In this document: piece by piece, positions 55,740 to 63,496 of the stretch
Layout: each line of letters opens with the position of its first letter
Numbering within the stretch: the stretch's first letter is position 1
NCBI RefSeq assembly: GCF_001667585.1
Contig: NZ_LZJZ01000032.1
Span: 1 to 64,000 of the forward strand
Direction: 5' to 3'
Length of the DNA stretch: 64,000 nt
Origin: Mycobacterium sp. E2733
Lineage (GTDB): Bacteria > Actinomycetota > Actinomycetes > Mycobacteriales > Mycobacteriaceae
Notes under the pieces: generated by a model
What the model saw: only the letters and a program-made list of their open reading frames with translations
Told to the model about the DNA's origin: nothing
The model's database searches: none
Made by a program: the position numbers and the translations under genes

Positions 55740-56678
55740 TCAGCCGAACAGCGGGAAGGCGCGCTTGCGCGCTAGTGCGTCCATGCCGTCCTGGATGGAG
55801 TCCTGGATCTCACGGTACTTGCGGTCGACGTACGCCTCGTCGTCCGCGCGTGCGGGATCGTGGTCGAGCTCCACGGCCGGCATGAACCGGGTCCTGATCT
55901 TGGCCGGCAGCGGCAGCTGCGGAAGTGCCGCCGGCGCGATCCCCCACGGCAGCGAGATCGCCAGCGGGAAAACCTTGAGGCGCAGCAGGCGGTCCAGCCG
56001 CAAGGCCTTCGACAGCTTGTCGCCGCGGATCAGCACGGGCATGGCGTCGGCACCGCCGACCGTGGCGATCGGCACGACAGGCACGCCGGCGCGAATCGCC
56101 ATCTTGACGAAGCCTTTTCGGCCCGCCAGGTTGGCCTCGTCGCGCTCGGTCCACGGGCGCAGCGAGTCCACTTCCCCACCGGGCCACAGTGCAACGTCGC
56201 GCCCTTCGGCCAGAGCGGTGGCGATCGCGTCCGGGGCGGCCGGAAGCACACCCATCGACCGGAAGTAGCGTCCGAAGATCGGGATGGCCATCAACGCGTC
56301 GTGGGCCGTGCCGTGCAGTGGGCGGTCCTGCCCGAAGCGCCGCCACCATTGCAGTCCGACGGTCCAGGCGTCCCACACGAAGGGAGCGCCGGAGTGAATC
56401 CCCACCAACAGCGCCGGCGGCTTCGGCGGGATGTTCTCCCAGCCGTCGATCTCCATGCGAAACCAGTAGTCCACCAGCACATTCCACAGATACTTCTGCC
56501 GCTGCAGGGTGGTCTCGTCCTGACCCCTCAGGTCCCACCTGCCGGCGCGCTCGGCGACCCAACCGGCGACGCCGCCGTCCTGCTTGCGGCGCCGCTCGTC
56601 CATGCTCACCTGCGTCCGTCTGGCGTGGAGCTTCGCTTGGGCACGTACTTCGGCTGGCCTGTGATCTGGGTTACTCAT
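55740..56678 (-). CDS. Lysophospholipid acyltransferase-like protein
   Basis: A 312-residue PlsC/LPLAT-family protein. The catalytic His is likely in LLVGIHSGAPFVWD, then LHGTAHDALMAIPIFGRYFRSMG and the glycerol-phosphate loop LWPGGEVDSLRPW. The His-to-Asp spacing is longer than the HX4D of classical PlsC, as in several mycobacterial homologues. There is no clear membrane span, so association is probably peripheral. The start is ATG 56678. It is followed on the same strand, upstream, by the MPT63-like gene with 104 bases between; the two may be related to envelope biogenesis. Confidence 0.85.
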   Translation of the reverse strand: MSNPDHRPAEVRAQAKLHARRTQVSMDERRRKQDGGVAGWVAERAGRWDLRGQDETTLQRQKYLWNVLVDYWFRMEIDGWENIPPKPPALLVGIHSGAPFVWDAWTVGLQWWRRFGQDRPLHGTAHDALMAIPIFGRYFRSMGVLPAAPDAIATALAEGRDVALWPGGEVDSLRPWTERDEANLAGRKGFVKMAIRAGVPVVPIATVGGADAMPVLIRGDKLSKALRLDRLLRLKVFPLAISLPWGIAPAALPQLPLPAKIRTRFMPAVELDHDPARADDEAYVDRKYREIQDSIQDGMDALARKRAFPLFG

Positions 56679-56782
56679 GGGTACGGGGTACCCGATTCAT
56701 GCCCGCGCGATGCAATGCCCGGCCCCAAAAAGTGACCTCCCCGCGTCGCATGCGCAACGCGGGGAGATAACTGCTAGCCGGA

Positions 56783-57343
56783 TCAGGCGTGTGGCGCCGG
56801 GGCGGGCGGTTGGCCCGGTGCCGGGCTTGCGTTCGGCGGTACGCCGGGCGCCGCGCCACCCTGCACGTTGGACGTCCACATCAAGACGTCTTGCAGTCCG
56901 TCGTTGTAGACGACGCCGTTCGGCGGCGCGCCCGTCACGTCGAAGTACAGGGTGCCGGTCGATTCGCTACCCTGCGGAATCGGCGCCGGGTTCAGGGCAT
57001 TCGGTGCCCCCGCCTTGTCGATCAGCTTGTAAGTCTGACCGTTGGGCCCGCGTGCGCTGAAGTCCTTGACCATCGGTGTAACGAGCCCACCATCCGACCG
57101 GGCGGTGATGTCCGCCTGGTACAGCGTCCCCTTGGGCGTGTAGCCCGGAATCGAGACGTTGCTCGGCTGCAGGTTGCTCACCGTGTAGTTGGTGATCAGC
57201 GGCCCGTCCACGAGTTGCTCACTGGTGCCGAAGCCCTGAATGTTGGGCGGCGCGGCAGACGCCGGCACCGCGGCGAAAACGCTTGCCGCCGCTATCCCCC
57301 CGGCAGCAGCAGCTGTCTTAAGGGCGGTCTTGGTGACCTTCAT
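56783..57343 (-). CDS. DUF1942 secreted immunoglobulin-like protein (MPT63-like)
   Basis: A 186-residue secreted protein. The signal peptide (KVTKTALKTAAAAGG, then helix to VPASAAPPN, cleavage after ASA near residue 31) precedes a beta-sandwich matching MPT63: IPGYTPKGTLYQAD, PIPQGSESTGTLYFDVTG and a C-terminal LMWTSN. A Pro/Ala-rich tail of about 25 residues follows, not present in MPT63 as I recall. AAAGGA precedes the ATG. MPT63 is a major culture-filtrate antigen of unknown function. Confidence 0.9.
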   Translation of the reverse strand: MKVTKTALKTAAAAGGIAAASVFAAVPASAAPPNIQGFGTSEQLVDGPLITNYTVSNLQPSNVSIPGYTPKGTLYQADITARSDGGLVTPMVKDFSARGPNGQTYKLIDKAGAPNALNPAPIPQGSESTGTLYFDVTGAPPNGVVYNDGLQDVLMWTSNVQGGAAPGVPPNASPAPGQPPAPAPHA

Positions 57344-57648
57344 TGCTCATTCCTTTCGTGTCGAACAATCGCCCCCCGGAAGGGCAATACGCAATAAGCC
57401 GCAAATAACCCCTTGCTGCCAGCTTTAAACATCTGGGCCCCTTTTATTTCGCAATTTTCGGTCGGCTAGCTGGCGAAACGGTGTTGTTTTGCCGGGCAGC
57501 ACCTTTCGCATCGTTCTTAACATCCGTATCGCTATTCACGTCGAATCACCGCGGCCACGGCAACAGGAGCGGACTCGGACGGCCGGTTAGCCCCCGCCGC
57601 GGCGGGTAGTCGGAGCGGAGAATTTCGACGAGACGAAAGGGGCCGTCC
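57344..57648. other. Divergent intergenic region, MPT63-like and small stress gene
   Basis: These 305 bases hold the promoters of two divergent genes and no supported coding frame. The left part (about 57380-57460) is unusually AT-rich for this genome, with runs such as CTTTTATTTCG, and should carry the MPT63-like promoter. The right end holds the SigF-like promoter listed separately. Confidence 0.45.
57585..57609 (+). promoter_or_regulatory. SigF-like promoter of the small protein-SDR operon
   Basis: GGTT (57585-57588), 15 bases, then GGGTAG (57604-57609) matches the mycobacterial SigF pattern GGTTT-N15-17-GGGTAT at most positions. It lies 40 bases before the start codon at 57649, with GAAAGGGG as ribosome site. 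Confidence 0.55.
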
Positions 57649-57828
57649 ATGGAACGCGGAAGCTCTAAGCACAGTCCGCGCGAGGACGACGAACTCAAGC
57701 ACGAATTGGACGGCACGCTGCGCGGTAACCGGTCCAGTCGCGTCGAGGAATGGCGCGATCCCGAACCGCCGGCCGACGACGACCCCGACGTCCCCTCCGC
57801 CCGTCCAGAGACACGTGACCACGAATAG
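57649..57828 (+). CDS. 59-residue acidic/basic low-complexity protein
   Basis: A short gene starting ATG at 57649, with GAAAGGGG eight bases upstream, and ending TAG at 57826-57828. The peptide (MERGSSKHSPREDDELKHEL at the start, then DGTLRGNRSSRVEEW) is hydrophilic, rich in Asp, Glu, Arg and Pro, and predicted disordered. I do not know its family by name. It precedes the SDR gene by nine bases behind a SigF-like promoter, so a general-stress role is likely. Confidence 0.72.
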   Translation: MERGSSKHSPREDDELKHELDGTLRGNRSSRVEEWRDPEPPADDDPDVPSARPETRDHE

Positions 57829-57837
57829 AGGATTCAG

Positions 57838-58677
57838 ATGGGCTTTGCGCCTCAGCAACAAACCGCACCGGGTGTACAGGGCCGGATGAACCCCGTGCCC
57901 GACTGCGGCGAAAGCACTTACCGGGGCTCGGGAAAGCTCACCGGCAAAAGGGCGATCATCACCGGGGGTGATAGCGGCATCGGCCGCGCGGTCGCTATCG
58001 CTTTCGCCCGCGAAGGCGCCGACGTGCTGATCTCCTACCTCAATGAGGACGACGACGCCCGCGACGTCGCACGCTACGTGGAAGACGCAGGACGCAAATG
58101 CGTACTGGCTTCCGGCGACCTTTCCGATGCGGCGCATTGCCGCGCCGTCGTCGAGCGGGCCGTCCAAGAATTCGGCGGAATCGACATCCTGGTCAACAAT
58201 GCCGCCTATCAGATGATGCACAAGAGCCTCGACGAAATCAGCGACGAGGAATGGGATTACACGTTCCGGCTCAATGTCGGCGCATACTTTTATCTCGTCA
58301 AGGCGGCCGTGCCGCACATGAGAGCCGGGGCGTCGATCATCGGCAGCTCGTCGGTCAATTCCGACACGCCCAATCCGACGCTGGCACCGTACGCGGCCAC
58401 CAAGGCCGCGATCGCCAACTTCTCGGCGAGCCTCGCTCAGTTGCTGGGCGATAAAGGGATTCGAGTGAACAGCGTGGCGCCCGGCCCGATCTGGACACCG
58501 TTGATCCCGTCGACCATGCCCCCGGACAGCGTTGAGTCGTTCGGCGACAACGTCCCGCTCGGGCGAGCCGGCCAGCCCGCCGAACTCGCGCCCATCTACG
58601 TGCTGTTGGCCTCCGATGACGCCAGTTACATCTCCGGCGCGCGGGTGGCGGTGACCGGGGGTCGGCCAGTTCTGTAG
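57838..58677 (+). CDS. Short-chain dehydrogenase/reductase, general-stress type
   Basis: A 279-residue classical SDR with an N-terminal extension (MGFAPQQQTAPGVQG) like the YhdG/GsiB-region stress oxidoreductases. Cofactor loop TGGDSGIGRAVA, NNAAYQMM, catalytic Ser in IGSSSVNSDTP, and YAATKAAI with Tyr/Lys are intact, and GRAGQPAELAPIYVLLASDD is at the end. It probably uses NADP(H); the substrate is unknown. It is co-transcribed with the preceding small gene; GAGGA precedes the ATG. Confidence 0.92.
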   Translation: MGFAPQQQTAPGVQGRMNPVPDCGESTYRGSGKLTGKRAIITGGDSGIGRAVAIAFAREGADVLISYLNEDDDARDVARYVEDAGRKCVLASGDLSDAAHCRAVVERAVQEFGGIDILVNNAAYQMMHKSLDEISDEEWDYTFRLNVGAYFYLVKAAVPHMRAGASIIGSSSVNSDTPNPTLAPYAATKAAIANFSASLAQLLGDKGIRVNSVAPGPIWTPLIPSTMPPDSVESFGDNVPLGRAGQPAELAPIYVLLASDDASYISGARVAVTGGRPVL

Positions 58678-58708
58678 CGCGACATTGTCTTTGCGCTCTT
58701 AGCGCGGT

Positions 58709-59038
58709 TCAGGAGCCCCGGTTCTCGCCCAGCTCGTCGACGATCGGGCTCTGCACGGGGATGTCTTTCGCGTTTTCGGCCAGCCCCGGCTTGGTGTGGG
58801 AGCGACGCGCCGCGGCCCTGTCGCGCTCCTCGACATCGCGATCATCGGTGATGCTGACCGACGCGGCGACCTGGGCGGCGTTGTTGTAGGTCTCGGGAGG
58901 AATGCCCCGCAACGCGCGTATCGTGTCGTCGTCGCAACCATTGCGGCCGGCGGCGTCGAGCAGATCCTGTTTGCTCACCGGGAAGTCCACATTGGTGAAG
59001 CACTGACGCAGTTGACTAGGGGTAGTGGACGCAACCAT
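58709..59038 (-). CDS. DUF2795-type small protein
   Basis: A 109-residue protein whose first half (LRQCFTNVDFPVSKQDLLDAA, then DDDTIRALRGIPPETYNN) matches the DUF2795 domain, a small helical fold seen in plasmid- and stress-linked actinobacterial proteins. The second half is polar and probably disordered. The start codon is ATG 59038. It converges on the SDR gene (31 bases between stops) and lies before the ChaB gene on the same strand. Confidence 0.8.
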   Translation of the reverse strand: MVASTTPSQLRQCFTNVDFPVSKQDLLDAAGRNGCDDDTIRALRGIPPETYNNAAQVAASVSITDDRDVEERDRAAARRSHTKPGLAENAKDIPVQSPIVDELGENRGS

Positions 59039-59126
59039 GGCTGTCGGGATGCCCGAAGGCCGTGGGGCTAAACGCGGCCACGGGGTGACGTCTCGGTCAC
59101 ACCGGGGCGCCCGTGCGACGCCGCTC

Positions 59127-59540
59127 TCAGCGGCCGCGGACCCGCCGGTTGTGCTTCTTGATCGCGTCGACCAACTCCGCCTTGCTCATCGTCGACCGGC
59201 CGCGGACATCGAGTCGCCGGGCCAGATCGAGCAGGTGTTTCTTGCTCGCGTTGGCGTCCACACCTTCGGCGGTCGGGCCGGATGCTCGCGGTCCGCCGCT
59301 CTTGGCGCGCTCGTCGGACGGGCCCTTCTCTTCTTTGGGTTCCCAATGGTCGCCGACTTTTTCGAAGCTGTGTTTGAGGGCGGAGTAGGCCACCCGATGA
59401 GCGCGCTCCCCGTCGCCATACTCCTTGGCGGCCGCGTCGTGCGCTTTGGTGAACGTGCGTTGGGCTTTGGCGTTGGACCGCTGCAAAGTGCTCGGCAGTT
59501 CGTCCTTTTTCGGCTTGCCGCCTTTCGTCGTCTTCGGCAT
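59127..59540 (-). CDS. ChaB-domain protein with Rho-N/SAP-like C-terminus
   Basis: A 137-residue basic protein. Residues about 10-70 match ChaB (DELPSTLQRSNAKAQRTFTKAHDAAAKEYG, AYSALKHSFEKVGDHW), and the end (KKHLLDLARRLDVRGRSTMS, then ELVDAIKKHNRRVRGR) is a Rho-N/SAP-like helical motif that often binds nucleic acid. Function is unknown; ChaB-Rho-N proteins are common next to stress genes in actinobacteria. A GGAGGTTTCC ribosome site precedes the ATG. Divergent from the MarR gene by about 120 bases. Confidence 0.87.
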   Translation of the reverse strand: MPKTTKGGKPKKDELPSTLQRSNAKAQRTFTKAHDAAAKEYGDGERAHRVAYSALKHSFEKVGDHWEPKEEKGPSDERAKSGGPRASGPTAEGVDANASKKHLLDLARRLDVRGRSTMSKAELVDAIKKHNRRVRGR

Positions 59541-59642
59541 TGGAAACCTCCTGATACGCCCGCGCGGTGAAACATTCGGTTACCCCTTTGACGGACCGGC
59601 AATCACCACTTCTCGCCGAAGCCGCGTCCGGAGCGCGGAAAT

Positions 59643-59661
59643 ATGTCAAGATCCTTGACAT
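59643..59661. promoter_or_regulatory. Palindromic operator at the MarR start codon
   Basis: ATGTCAAG-ATC-CTTGACAT is a perfect 8-3-8 inverted repeat whose last two bases are the AT of the MarR start codon. A dimeric MarR bound there would block initiation, so autorepression is likely. Confidence 0.65.
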
Positions 59662-60079
59662 GGTTCAGGCCGAAGACGCCCCGCTGGGTTACCTGCTATA
59701 CCGGGTGGCCAGCCTGCTGCGACCGGAGGTTTCCGCCGTGTTGGGCCCGCTCGGCCTGACGCTGCCCGAATTCGTCTGCCTGCGCATGCTTTCCCTGGTT
59801 CCGGGGATGTCGAGCGCCGAACTGTCCCGGCAGGCGGGCGTCACACCGCAGGCGATGAACACGGTGCTGCGCAAGTTGGAAGACATTGGCGCCGTGGCCC
59901 GTCCGACGTCGGTGTCCAGCGGTCGCGCGCTACCCGCCACGCTGACCGGTCAGGGCCGCGCCCTGCTGAAGCGCGCCGAGGGCGCGGTGCGGACCGCCGA
60001 CGCGCGCATTTTGGCCAAGCTGACCGAAACGCAGCAGCGTGAGTTCAAGCGGATGCTCGACAAGCTCGGGTCCGATTGA
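59660..60079 (+). CDS. MarR-family transcriptional regulator (Rv2887-like)
   Basis: A 139-residue winged-helix repressor: VSAVLGPLGLTLPEFVCLRML, LSRQAGVTPQAMNTVLRKLE as the recognition helix region, and the wing DIGAVARPTSVSSGRALPA. The ATG at 59660 gives the length recalled for Rv2887, which in M. tuberculosis represses the methyltransferase gene Rv0560c and whose mutations give drug resistance. Upstream codons in frame to 59567 are excluded because they run through the operator palindrome. Confidence 0.93.
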   Translation: MVQAEDAPLGYLLYRVASLLRPEVSAVLGPLGLTLPEFVCLRMLSLVPGMSSAELSRQAGVTPQAMNTVLRKLEDIGAVARPTSVSSGRALPATLTGQGRALLKRAEGAVRTADARILAKLTETQQREFKRMLDKLGSD

Positions 60080-60084
60080 CCCCC

Positions 60085-60117
60085 GCGCGGCGAAGCCGGG
60101 CGAAGCGGGTCGCCCAC
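60085..60117. repeat. REP-like element, partial copy
   Basis: GCGCGGCGAAGCCGGGCG followed by AAGCGGGTCGCCCAC repeats the right two thirds of the element at 16976, with one base inserted in the end arm. It separates the convergent MarR and amidase genes (stops 52 bases apart). Confidence 0.6.
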
Positions 60118-60131
60118 CTGGAAACCGCGGA

Positions 60132-61529
60132 TCAGTCGGTTTGGATCCGGGCCCACGGTCGGGCCTCTTCGAGCTCGTAGGCCAGCTCGAGCAGTAGCGC
60201 CTCCTGCCCGACGTCGGTGGAGAACATCATGCCCACCGGCATGCCTTCGTCGGACTGGGCCAACGGAAGGGAGATCGCCGGCTCGCCGGTGACGTTCTGC
60301 AGCGGGGTGAACGAGACCCAGTCGATCAGCCGTTCGATGACCTGGTGGTAGTCGGTGGGTGCCAGATAGCCGATGCGGGGCGTCTCGTCGGCGAGCGTCG
60401 GTGTCAGCACGACGTCGTAGGTGCCGAAGAATCGTGCGGTACGCCTCCGGATGCCGCGCAGGCGCATGATCGCCAGCGGCAGCCGGTGCATGTTGCGCGC
60501 GGTGTGTCGCTCCAGACCGAGCGTCAGACTGTCCAGCCGGCCGCGGTCGAACGTCTTGCCGAACATGTGCCGCCCGCTGCGCACCTGGGCCAGCGCGAGA
60601 AACCCCCAGTAGAGGACGAAATCGTCGACGAAGCTGGCCGGCACCGGGGGCTCCTCGAGGTATTCGACGCGGTGCCCCAGTTCCTCGAGAAGACCGGCGG
60701 ACTTCACCGTCAGCTCGCGCACCTGGGGACTGCAATCGCGTTGCACCGACCGGGTCAGCACGGCGATCCGCAGCCGCTGCCTGCCGGGCCCGACGACGTC
60801 CCCGACCGGCGCGAGTTTCGGGTTACGCCAAATGCGTTCGGCCTCTCGGTAGAAAGCCGCGGTGTCACGCACCGAACGGGTCACCACGCCGTTGGCGACG
60901 ATGCCCACCGGCATCCGGCGCAGGTGGGCCTCCAGCGGCAGCCGCCCGCGCGACGGCTTCAGCCCGACGAGCCCGTTGCAGGCGGCAGGGATGCGGATGG
61001 AGCCGCCGCCGTCGTTCGCGTGGGCGATCGGCACCACACCGGCGGCAACGAACGCGGCCGAGCCCGACGAGGACGCGCCGGCGCTGTAGTCGGTGTTCCA
61101 CGGGTTGCGGACCGGTCCTAGCCGGGGGTGTTCGGCCGACGCGCTGAATCCGAATTCCGACAACTGGGTCTTGCCCACCGGGGCCAGCCCGGTGGCCAGG
61201 AACAGCCGGGTGAATTCGCCGTCGGAGGTTGCATTCCACGGCGTCCACGCGTCGGTGCCGTGCATCGTCGGCTGGCCGGCGATGTCGACGTTGTCCTTGA
61301 GGAAGGTCGGGACGCCGTCGAAGAAGCCGTTGGTCGCGCCGGCGGTTCGCGCCTGCCGGAAGGCCGCATACGCCAGGCCGTTGAGGACTGGATCGACGGC
61401 CTCGGTGCGGGCGATGGCGGCCTCGACCACCTCCGCCCTGCTGACCCAGCCGGCCTGTAACGCGTGGGCGAGGCCGACCGCGTCCAGATCACCGAGGGCG
61501 TCGTCGCCGAACGCATGCACGTGTCGCAT
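60132..61529 (-). CDS. amiC: Amidase-signature hydrolase (AmiC-like)
   Basis: A 465-residue amidase signature enzyme hydrolysing an unknown amide. The catalytic Lys is in TFLKDNVDI, the Ser-cis-Ser-Lys core in GASSSGSAAFVAAGVV and ANDGGGSIRIPAACNGLVGL. Length and position match Rv2888c (amiC). No signal peptide. It is downstream of tsf on the same strand with 32 bases between, so it may be partly co-transcribed with rpsB-tsf. Confidence 0.92.
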   Translation of the reverse strand: MRHVHAFGDDALGDLDAVGLAHALQAGWVSRAEVVEAAIARTEAVDPVLNGLAYAAFRQARTAGATNGFFDGVPTFLKDNVDIAGQPTMHGTDAWTPWNATSDGEFTRLFLATGLAPVGKTQLSEFGFSASAEHPRLGPVRNPWNTDYSAGASSSGSAAFVAAGVVPIAHANDGGGSIRIPAACNGLVGLKPSRGRLPLEAHLRRMPVGIVANGVVTRSVRDTAAFYREAERIWRNPKLAPVGDVVGPGRQRLRIAVLTRSVQRDCSPQVRELTVKSAGLLEELGHRVEYLEEPPVPASFVDDFVLYWGFLALAQVRSGRHMFGKTFDRGRLDSLTLGLERHTARNMHRLPLAIMRLRGIRRRTARFFGTYDVVLTPTLADETPRIGYLAPTDYHQVIERLIDWVSFTPLQNVTGEPAISLPLAQSDEGMPVGMMFSTDVGQEALLLELAYELEEARPWARIQTD

Positions 61530-61561
61530 GTAACCGACGCTAGCCCGCGCCCGCGCAGGGC

Positions 61562-62377
61562 TCAGGCCTGGCCCACCTCGAAGCGCACGAACCGCGTCAC
61601 CGTCACGCCGGCCTCGTCGAGCAGGGCCTTGACCGTCTTCTTGCTGTCGGACACCGAGGGCTGCTCCAGCAGCACTGAGTCCTTGAAGAAGCCGTTCAGC
61701 CGGCCCTCGACGATCTTGGGCAGCGCCTGCTCCGGCTTGCCCTCCGCCTTGGCCGTTTCCTCGGCGATGCGGCGCTCGCTGGCCACGACGTCCTCGGGAA
61801 CGTCCTCGCGCGACAGGTAACGCGCCTTGAGCGCGGCGATCTGCAGCGCGACGGAGTGCGCCGCCTCGACGTCGGAGCCGCTGTACTCCACCAGCACACC
61901 CACGGCCGGCGGCAGGTCCGCGGCGCGCTTGTGCAGGTAAGCCTCGACGGTGCCGTCGAAGTGCGCGACACGGCGCAGCTCGAGCTTCTCGCCGATCTTG
62001 GCCGACAGGTCGGCGATGGCCTGCTCGACCGTCTTGTCGCCAACCTTGGCGAGCTTGAGCGCGTCGACGTCCGCGGCCTGGGCGTTCAGCGCGGCGTCAA
62101 CGATCTGGTCGGCCAGGGCCTGGAATTCGGCGTTCTTGGCGACGAAGTCGGTCTCGGAGTTCAGCTCGATCAGCGCGCCGCCCTTGGCCGCGACCAGACC
62201 TTCGGCCGTGGCGCGCTCGGCCCGCTTGCCGACGTCCTTGGCGCCCTTGATGCGCAACGCCTCGACGGCCTTGTCGAAGTCGCCGTCGCTCTCGGCCAGC
62301 GCGTTTTTGCAGTCGAGCATGCCGGCGCCGGTCAGCTCCCGAAGCTTCTTGACGTCGGCGGCGGTGAAGTTGGCCAT
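61562..62377 (-). CDS. tsf: Translation elongation factor Ts
   Basis: EF-Ts is the nucleotide exchange factor of EF-Tu. The 271 residues include the UBA-like N-terminus and the TDFV core: [33 protein letters not shown], and the coiled region with [19 protein letters not shown]. Start ATG 62377, ten bases after rpsB with a GGAGGG-type site (CCTAGGAGGGTTC region). Full length for mycobacteria. Confidence 0.98.
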   Translation of the reverse strand: MANFTAADVKKLRELTGAGMLDCKNALAESDGDFDKAVEALRIKGAKDVGKRAERATAEGLVAAKGGALIELNSETDFVAKNAEFQALADQIVDAALNAQAADVDALKLAKVGDKTVEQAIADLSAKIGEKLELRRVAHFDGTVEAYLHKRAADLPPAVGVLVEYSGSDVEAAHSVALQIAALKARYLSREDVPEDVVASERRIAEETAKAEGKPEQALPKIVEGRLNGFFKDSVLLEQPSVSDSKKTVKALLDEAGVTVTRFVRFEVGQA

Positions 62378-62388
62378 GTCAGCCTTCC

Positions 62389-63222
62389 CTAGGAGGGTTC
62401 AGTGGTTGGTTCGGGTGCGCCCGCAGCGACGTCGGTGGGGGCGCTGGCAGCAGCGGAGGCCAGCAGTTCCTGCTCCCATTCGGGCAGCGGCTCGGCGGCC
62501 TCGGCCTCGGGCTTGCCGTCGGCGCGGCCGACTCCGGCGCGGGCCTGCAGGCCCTCGGCAACCGCGGAGGCGATCACCTTGGTCAGCAGCGCGGCCGAGC
62601 GGATGGCATCGTCGTTCCCGGGGATCGGGTAGTCGACCTCATCGGGGTCGCAGTTGGTGTCCAGGATCGCGATGACCGGGATACCGAGCTTGCGGGCCTC
62701 CCCGACGGCGATGTGCTCTTTGTTGGTGTCGACGACCCAGATCGCCGACGGCACCTTGGCCATGTCGCGGATACCGCCCAGGCTGCGCTCCAGCTTGTTC
62801 TTCTCCCGGGTCAGCATCAGGATTTCTTTCTTGGTGCGACCCTCGAAGCCGCCGGTCTGCTCCATCGCCTCGAGCTCCTTGAGGCGCTGCAACCGCTTGT
62901 GCACGGTGGAGAAGTTGGTCAGCATGCCCCCCAGCCAGCGCTGATTCACGTACGGCATGCCGACGCGGGTCGCCTCGGCGGCAACGGATTCCTGCGCCTG
63001 CTTCTTGGTGCCGACGAACATGATGCTGCCACCGTGGGCGACGGTCTCCTTGACGAACTCGTACGCCTTATCGATGTAGGTCAGCGTCTGCTGCAGGTCG
63101 ATGATGTAGATGCCGTTGCGGTCGGTGAAGATGAACCGCTTCATCTTGGGATTCCAACGACGGGTCTGGTGCCCGAAGTGGGTGCCGCTGTCCAGCAGCT
63201 GCTTCATGGTTACTACGGCCAT
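62389..63222 (-). CDS. rpsB: 30S ribosomal protein S2
   Basis: The 277 residues carry the S2 motifs [49 protein letters not shown] and [22 protein letters not shown]. The C-terminal 50 residues are an acidic/Ala tail as in other mycobacteria. Start ATG 63222. The 274-base gap upstream, shared with the divergent peptidase gene, should hold the rpsB promoter and leader with a stem-loop at 63300. Confidence 0.98.
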   Translation of the reverse strand: MAVVTMKQLLDSGTHFGHQTRRWNPKMKRFIFTDRNGIYIIDLQQTLTYIDKAYEFVKETVAHGGSIMFVGTKKQAQESVAAEATRVGMPYVNQRWLGGMLTNFSTVHKRLQRLKELEAMEQTGGFEGRTKKEILMLTREKNKLERSLGGIRDMAKVPSAIWVVDTNKEHIAVGEARKLGIPVIAILDTNCDPDEVDYPIPGNDDAIRSAALLTKVIASAVAEGLQARAGVGRADGKPEAEAAEPLPEWEQELLASAAASAPTDVAAGAPEPTTEPS

Positions 63223-63299
63223 GCTTATGCCTTTGTGTGTCGGTTGTCGCCCGGCATCGGGTGAAGCCGGGCCCTGGCGCCTGCTGCGATGCCGGACCT

Positions 63300-63319
63300 C
63301 GCCAGGAAAAACCCTGGCG
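63300..63319. other. Stem-loop in the rpsB/peptidase intergenic region
   Basis: CGCCAGG-AAAAAC-CCTGGCG forms a perfect seven-base stem with a six-base loop. On the rpsB strand the loop is GTTTTT. It lies about 80 bases upstream of the rpsB start codon, so it may be part of the rpsB leader; its role cannot be told from sequence alone. Confidence 0.45.
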
Positions 63320-63496
63320 GGGACCGCCCGGCACGCGGTGCGAACTCCTAATGGAACGGGAGACGCGGGGCGGACGCGCGAAGTCAGCCCGCGAACGAGC
63401 TGCGACCAGGAGTTTACACCGACTCAGCTGGCGGTTTTGCACAGCACCGACCCGCCCTGAGTGGTGCCCGCGCCGGCGCGGCAATGAACTGAGCCG

